A program made the position numbers and the translations under genes. This document shows positions 59,142 to 64,000 of a DNA stretch of 64,000 nt, piece by piece (positions within the stretch are counted from its first letter, which is position 1; the number at the start of each line of letters is the position of its first letter). The stretch lies in assembly GCA_947069175.1 (NCBI GenBank), contig CAMTDV010000015.1, positions 25,622,249 through 25,686,248 on the forward strand. The letters are read 5' to 3'. Source of the stretch: Scalesia atractyloides (lineage: Eukaryota; Streptophyta; Magnoliopsida; Asterales; Asteraceae). Below the pieces are notes generated by a model. The model searched no databases and was not told where the DNA came from. It worked only from the letters and a program-made list of their open reading frames with translations.

Positions 59142-60680
59142 CAGGCGTGCTTTTATGCCTTCCACCAGTTGTTTGTTTATGCTTTCTACCTGACCGTTTG
59201 CCTGCGGATGGGCAACAGAGGCAAAAACATGTTCGATTTTCATTTCCTGCATCCATGCTTGTAGTTCTGCAGCTGTGAGATTGGGACCATTGTCGGTGAT
59301 ATTTCGTAGTGGCAGGCCAAACCGGCAAATAATGTTTTCCCATATAAATTTACGAACTATCATGCCTGTGGTGGATGCCAATGGTTTAGCTTCCACCCAT
59401 TTGGTAAAATAATCAACAACGACAATAACGAACTTGATTGCGCTCGGCGCATTAGGAAAAGGTCCGATAAGATCAATCCCCCACTGTTGGAAAGGCCAAG
59501 CAGTGGTTATCGGAACAAGAGGATTCTTTGGGCGCAACGTCTTCGGAGCATGTCGCTGACAAGACAAACACTTGCGCAGAATCTCTACTGTATCAACATA
59601 CATCCCAGGCCAGTAATAGCATGTACTCATGATCTTGGCCACCACCATGCGCGGTCCAGAGTGGATACCACACAATCCCTCATATATTTCTCGTACTAAA
59701 TATTGCGCATCGTGTTTGCTCACACAACGAAGCAAAGGTCCTGAATACAACTTCCGATATAAGATACCATCTGCCATTTCGTAATTGATGGCCTTGCACC
59801 GTATTTTTCTTGCTTGAGCTTTATCTGTAGGGAGTGTCCCATGTAGCAGGTACATGATAATTGGAGACATCCAAGATGGATCTCCGACTTCAACCATGCG
59901 TACCTGTTTGAGTAGGACGGATGGGTTGCTTAACACTTCGATGCGAACCTCTCTTGCCAAATGTTGAAAACTTGTCGCAGCTAATTTGCTCAAGGCATCA
60001 ACATGTTTATTTTCGCTTCGGTTTACGTGAACGACTTTGAACTGCTTAAACCGAGTGATGAGAGCCTTCGCTTGTTCTAGGTAGAGAGCGATAACAACAC
60101 CCTTTGCATCGTAAGAACCAATGATTTTCTCGGCAACTAGCTTGGAGTCAACGTGAGAAGTTAAGTTAGATGCACCCATCTTAATAGCCAGGCGCATGCC
60201 TGCTAAAAAAGCTTCATATTCTGCCTCATTATTCGTACTCTTAAACTCGAGCCGAATTGCAAAAGTAAACTCTTCGCTGTCTGGACTTATCAAGCGTAAC
60301 CCAGCTCCTGCCTCATCGTTGTTTGATGCGCCGTCAATATATAAGATCCATGCTCTGTCATCAACGATGGGCACTGGATTTTGAATCGCTTCGCACTCTT
60401 CAATTTTATCTGCTGGAATTTCAGCAACGAAATCAGCTAACACTTGACCCTTGATGGCTGGTCGTGGCATGTAACAAATGTTGTATGCTCCCAATTCGAT
60501 AGCCCACTTCGCGAGGCGTCCTGAAACATCTGGTTTAGATAAGACTTGACCAATATGATAATTAGTCAGGACCGTAATGACGTGTCCTGAAAAATATCGT
60601 CTCGGTCTTCGCGAAGCGTGAACAAGAGCCAACACTAATTTCTCCATTATAGCATAACGTGTCTCTGGATCGTTCAACAT
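59142..60680 (-). pseudogene. Tat-like RNase H and integrase
   Basis: A long open stretch on the minus strand. An RT-type RNase H remnant (HASRRPRRYFSGHVITVLTN) is followed by a second, plant-type RNase H: WILYIDGASNNDEAGAG, STNNEAEYEAFLAGM, then NVDALSKLA-like NKHVDALSKLA. Two RNase H regions are characteristic of Tat lineages. The integrase zinc region (HDAQYLVREIYEGLCGIHSG, CLSCQRHAP) and core (WGIDLIGPFP, NITDNGPNL, HPQANGQVESINKQL with the catalytic Glu) follow. The frame is open to the solo LTR insertion at 59141. Confidence 0.85.
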
Positions 60681-60704
60681 TTTGCTGATGTAATATATTG
60701 GAGA

Positions 60705-60917
60705 CTAAACGCCTTCTCGATCCACCATTAAGACTGCTCCAACTGCCGCTGGAGAAGCGGAAAGGTAAAGGATCATTGGTTCCTTGTTGCGCGGAGCCGT
60801 AAGCGTGGGCAGTTGTATAAGGCAGTCTTTCATTTCTTGAAAAGCTTTCTTGTCTATCTCGGGAAGAGAATAACAGTCTTTGGGACAAGCTTTGTTTAAA
60901 TCTTTGAAATCCACCAT
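60705..60917 (-). pseudogene. Tat-like reverse transcriptase remnant, core deleted
   Basis: On the minus strand MVDFKDLNKACPKD and CYSLPEID run directly into KKAFQEMKDCLIQLPTL. In intact relatives the palm domain with the catalytic YVDD lies between these two blocks, so roughly 250-300 residues are missing (junction near 60842-60856). The join is in frame. A TAG after DREGV closes the segment. This pol could not have copied RNA. Confidence 0.8.
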
Positions 60918-60930
60918 GCGCCAGTCGCCA

Positions 60931-61608
60931 TTATGCTTTTTTTACCATTACTGGGTTTGCGACCCAGGTTTGGTATTTGACTTCGCGCAGGATACCAGCT
61001 TGCAGCAGCTCTTCGACTTGCTCATTCATTGCTTCTGTCTTTTCCGAGCCAACGCTGCGCTTCTTCTGAACTATCGGCTGCGCTGACGGGAAAACGTTTA
61101 AGCAATGCTCAGCAATCTTGCGCGGAACTCCTACCATATCTGCAGGAGTCCATGCGAAGATGTCCATATTTCGAAACAACAAAGTTTTAAGTTTTGCGCG
61201 AATGGCCATAGAAGCTGCAGGTCCAAGAACAATTGGTTGTTCTGGATACTTATTGTTCAAAACCCATTTCTTTGGTTCATTTGGCGACGACAATTTGACA
61301 GCCTTAACCACTGGTTCTTCCATAGACATGATCTCCTTTCGAGCGAATGAAATAGCTACGCTAATTGGCGTTAGGAAACCACAAGCAGCATGTGGCGCAT
61401 ATGTGATCAGGCTAAAATCTCGCTGCGCTCGTCGTCCTAATAATACATCGTGACGAGAAGTTGCTGGCATGACCATAAAGTTTACTTGAATGGTTCGGGT
61501 GAGTGTTGACCATCTGAGAGAGTTACGGGAAAAACTATTTCCCAAGAGGAAAGACAGCCTCATTGCAGAATTCGGTCAACGGGAAGTCAACCGGTTCTAG
61601 GCGTGCCT
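60931..61608 (-). pseudogene. Tat-like protease end and RT start
   Basis: The minus strand carries EPVDFPLTEFCNEAVFPLG and VNFMVMPATSRHDVLLGRRA (protease end), then HCLNVFPSAQPIVQKKRSVG, EQVEELLQAGILREVKYQTW and VANPVMVKK (RT start). A run of seven A at about 60940 shifts the frame before the HNGDW-type words that should follow. Stops and frame changes also occur in the first 40 codons. The segment is cut on its upstream side by the copia LTR at 61611. Confidence 0.75.
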
Positions 61609-61610
61609 TG

Positions 61611-61955
61611 TGTAAGTTCGGCTCCCGCTGGGTAACTGTGTATCAGTTCTGGTCAACAAAGTCAAAGTCCAAGTAAAGAGAAAGTCTGGGCAGGCAGCGA
61701 ATATTCGAAGCAAGGATGAAGATTCAAGACACATGAAGACCATGCACTGGTCAGGGGTTTAGTTTAGGACTAGAGAAAGGGTTTATGTATTATTTCTCTT
61801 GTCCGTGTTTTGTGTTGGATGTTTTGTCCGGACTTCCAATATGTCATGGAGTCCGAGGTTATTCTTATATGGGCTTTGGGCCCTTGTCTCTAGACAATGA
61901 GTTGTCCGGAGTTTGTCTTGTATTTATACCTTTATGTGGAATAGACAAGATAACA
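61611..61955 (-). mobile_element. Copia LTR (345 bp), minus strand
   Basis: In plus orientation TGTAAGTTCGG to CAAGATAACA, so TG/CA ends. On the minus strand TATAAATAC (about 61919-61927) is a TATA box. One side abuts Tat protease sequence, the other abuts copia integrase sequence. It is best read as the 3' LTR of the minus-strand copia element to its right, which lost most of pol. No matching 5-bp duplication can be checked because the other end is outside. Confidence 0.65.
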
Positions 61956-62640
61956 TTTTCTTTTGATTTTTCCTTTTTCACATGATTCACATTTGTTGTG
62001 CATATTAAAACTACGTAAAGGAACCCCTAACACCAAGTCGTTTTTCACTAAGTGGTTCATTTTTCGTAGATGCACATGGCCCATTCGTCTATGCCATAAA
62101 TAAGATTTCTTCAGTCGCTTTTGATAGTAAACAGGTCACTGGAGAAGATGAGTTGACCAACGGGCGCATGTCCGTGACATATGTGTTATTCACCCGTGGA
62201 GCCCTCATAACGATCCAATCTTCAGGAACAACAAATCCAGGATGCAAAACGAAGCAAGCTTTATTGGTGAACAGCATAGTATACTTGTTATCGCAGATTT
62301 GAGATACCTACATCAAATTATGCTTTAGCTCTTCGACGAAGTTCACTTTGTGCAGCGTAATCTTTCCATTTGACACCAAACCTTCACCGGTGATGTAACC
62401 ACCCTTTTCACCAGCAAAGTTGACATAACCACCACGAATTGACTTAAGATTTTCCAACAACTCTTTATTTCCGGTCATGTGTCTGGAACAACCACTATCG
62501 GTATACCAAATATATATAGCCCTCTTTAGCTGCTCCTACACTCACCACAAAAAAAATCAGTTAGAATGTAGGACCCAAGCCATAACAGTCTTGGGTCGTC
62601 CCATTTCATCAACATACAAAAATTCTTTGAAATAACCATC
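61956..62640 (-). pseudogene. Copia protease, gag-pre-integrase and start of integrase
   Basis: On the minus strand YTDSGCSRHMTGNKELLENL (about 62503-62444) is the aspartic protease active site. Then GGYVNFAGEKGGYITGEG and CDNKYTMLFTNKACFVLHP follow, then RRMGHVHLRKMNHLVKND with the zinc-finger His residues and CESCEKGKIKRK with its Cys pair (about 61990). The integrase core, RT and RNase H are missing; the LTR starts right after KGKIKRK. Stops at about 62310 and 62090 break the frame. Confidence 0.8.
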
Positions 62641-63173
62641 AGCACCACCACCACGTCCTCCATTTCCATTTAAGAAGTTGTGGAGTGGTTCCCATCGAAA
62701 CGGGGATTGTATGGGGTTGACGATCAGTTCGTGTAACCATAATTTTCAAAGTTTCGCCCTCCATGGTGTTGATATCCTAAATTTTGACTTCTCGGAGTCT
62801 CAAAATTTTGATTATACTTTGGTGCTTCATAGTTTCTCGAGAATGGTCTTGGTTTGTTGACCGAATGCGCTCGTTGATTGTGATATCAGGGAGGCGAGGC
62901 ACTTCAGCCATTCGCATACCTGTCCTGAGCATGAGGCCTGACAAAGTCGCTGTTAGATCCTCCAGAACGTTTCTCATTCTCTTGTGGTTGGAAAGTAACA
63001 CAATTTTGGCGTCGGTGAGGCGTTTTCTCACGCGCATCGTGTATTTGTGAAGAACTTTCCGATCCACGATTTGGACAAATATCAAATGGTTCCTTACGTT
63101 GATCCTGACATTGTTGTGATTTAGAATTCGATTTAACAACAGGTTTTGGCTCTTGTTTAATCACTTTAGCTTT
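62641..63173 (-). pseudogene. Copia linker between the gag zinc knuckle and protease
   Basis: Minus-strand sequence is open in two overlapping frames (63164-62904 and 63139-62777), is rich in Lys, Arg, Asn and Gln, and shows no recognised domain. It joins the gag fragment to the protease fragment of the same element, with frame changes. Confidence 0.5.
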
Positions 63174-64000
63174 CTAAACCTTTTGATTTTTATTATTTTT
63201 CTTTTCAAGTTTTGTTTCAATTTCAGGTTTCTTAACAAACGATTTTCTTTGATTAGGATCAACAAGGAATTTATCATTGTCATTTGGACATTCGGCGGCT
63301 AAGTGTCCTTTCACACGACACTTGTAACACTTTCGAACTTTTGCCGCGTTCTTTGGACGTTCCTCTTGACTATTCGAAGATGATGGAGCATTTGCTGGAT
63401 TCTTTAAGATTTGTGAAACAAATTGAGAATTTGACACAGTCTCAATTTTCTCAACTTCTGCATTAAAATCTTCACCTTTAACAAATTCAGTTTTGGAAAC
63501 ATTTTTCGATTTCTTATGAGACTTCCCACGAGGTGTGGGTTTCTCATTGACATTTTAAACTTGGTTAAAGATTTCCAAAACTTTGTTGCTAATTAAATTT
63601 TTAATTTTTTTAAGATTAAAATCATTTTTATTTGTGGCTTCATCTATCTTCATTTGTTCTGAGTCTTAGGAGATCTCGAATTCAGAATCCGTTTCAATTG
63701 GCGGTTCAACATTTAGAGGAGTCACCAGCTAACTCTAGATCAATTCTTGCCATCAAAGTATAGTTGTGATTTGTCGGTGGGGCCACCTTACTATACCCGA
63801 TACCAAACATCTCCTCTTTAGATTCTTTGAGACGTTGGCTATTGATACAGAAATTCATCACTTCCGATGAACTTCCCAACTTTTCAAATTTTCTTTCCAG
63901 ATATAAAATCAGATTATCTTTTTCTAAAATGATTTTGTTCTTTTCCAAAACACGATTTTGATTCATTAAAAGCTCAGATTTTAATTCCTGATTTTTAAGT
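63174..64000 (-). pseudogene. Copia gag, minus strand, runs off the right edge
   Basis: An open segment of 87 residues at 63437-63174 carries one zinc knuckle, CYKCRVKGHLAAEC (CX2CX4HX4C), and a Lys/Asn-rich tail. Further upstream 63966-63706 encodes a charged coiled-coil-like stretch (RVLEKNKIILEKDNLILYLE) that continues to the window edge. Stops lie near 63556 and 63669. The family coats element RNA in cytoplasmic particles; this copy is decayed. Confidence 0.7.

Larger units (their letters stand above)
53252..61610 (-). mobile_element. Tat-like Ty3/gypsy retrotransposon, minus strand, with antisense ORF
   Basis: On the minus strand the order is protease tail and RT start (61608-60931), RT remnant, RNase H and integrase (60917-59142), a solo LTR insertion (59141-56689), and the integrase end (56688-56184). 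On the opposite strand an antisense ORF follows (54737-56119), and then the 3' LTR (54166-53252). The right side is cut at 61611 by a copia LTR, so gag and the 5' LTR are not seen. The left flank is TTTCG, a possible half of a target duplication. Confidence 0.8.

Noticed and set aside
59032..59343. 103-residue ORF crossing the solo LTR end
   Set aside because: It starts in the Tat integrase in the wrong frame and runs into the LTR; chance reading.

Overview
This window reads as plant nuclear DNA, dominated by old, nested transposable elements. The domains are those of CACTA (En/Spm) elements and of plant Ty3/gypsy and Ty1/copia lineages, with GT-AG introns throughout. The style of the Athila and Tat domains suggests an Asteraceae-like eudicot, but that is inference from sequence style only. 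I found no CRISPR, operon, rRNA gene or bacterial feature. One gene looks like an ordinary host gene.

Region 1 (1-33,280) is a head-to-tail array of three complete units and one truncated unit, starting at 516, 9673, 22318 and 32161. Each full unit is a long LTR-like host segment (29-bp minisatellite, ACGT motifs, TATA box, a hAT-like MITE) followed by a CACTA element of about 7 kb. The CACTA carries a broken tnp2-type transposase gene and a broken tnpA-type gene. Every junction falls on TTCTTGT, which lies both in the CACTA right terminal repeat and in the host segment. The fourth unit runs through the CACTA insertion point without a CACTA. Unit 2 also carries a 3.07-kb solo LTR (13112-16179) flanked by TATTT, and that LTR holds five tandem, covarying hairpins.

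Region 2 (33,280-37,950) holds a four-exon minus-strand gene (33462-36793) for a predicted 218-residue, probably plastid, one-membrane-span protein. All splice sites and frames agree. A 322-bp non-autonomous CACTA with perfect ends and a TGT target duplication sits in its second intron. A decayed CACTA-like fragment lies upstream of the gene.

Region 3 (37,951-64,000) is a nest of LTR retrotransposons. A minus-strand Athila element (3' LTR 37951-39642, downstream ORF, pol, truncated gag) was entered by a plus-strand, gag-only copia element (43155-48214). That copia has nine palindromes about 40 bp apart in its leader. The Athila gag is cut by a minus-strand Tat-like gypsy element with its 3' LTR at 53252-54166. 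The Tat element carries an apparently intact, spliced antisense ORF (54737-56119) next to a damaged pol that lacks the core of reverse transcriptase. Its integrase was entered by a second solo LTR (56689-59141, flanked by CAGGC), and its protease end abuts a minus-strand copia element that runs off the right edge.

None of the transposase or polymerase genes seen here is intact. The apparently intact coding units are the host gene and the antisense ORF of the Tat element.
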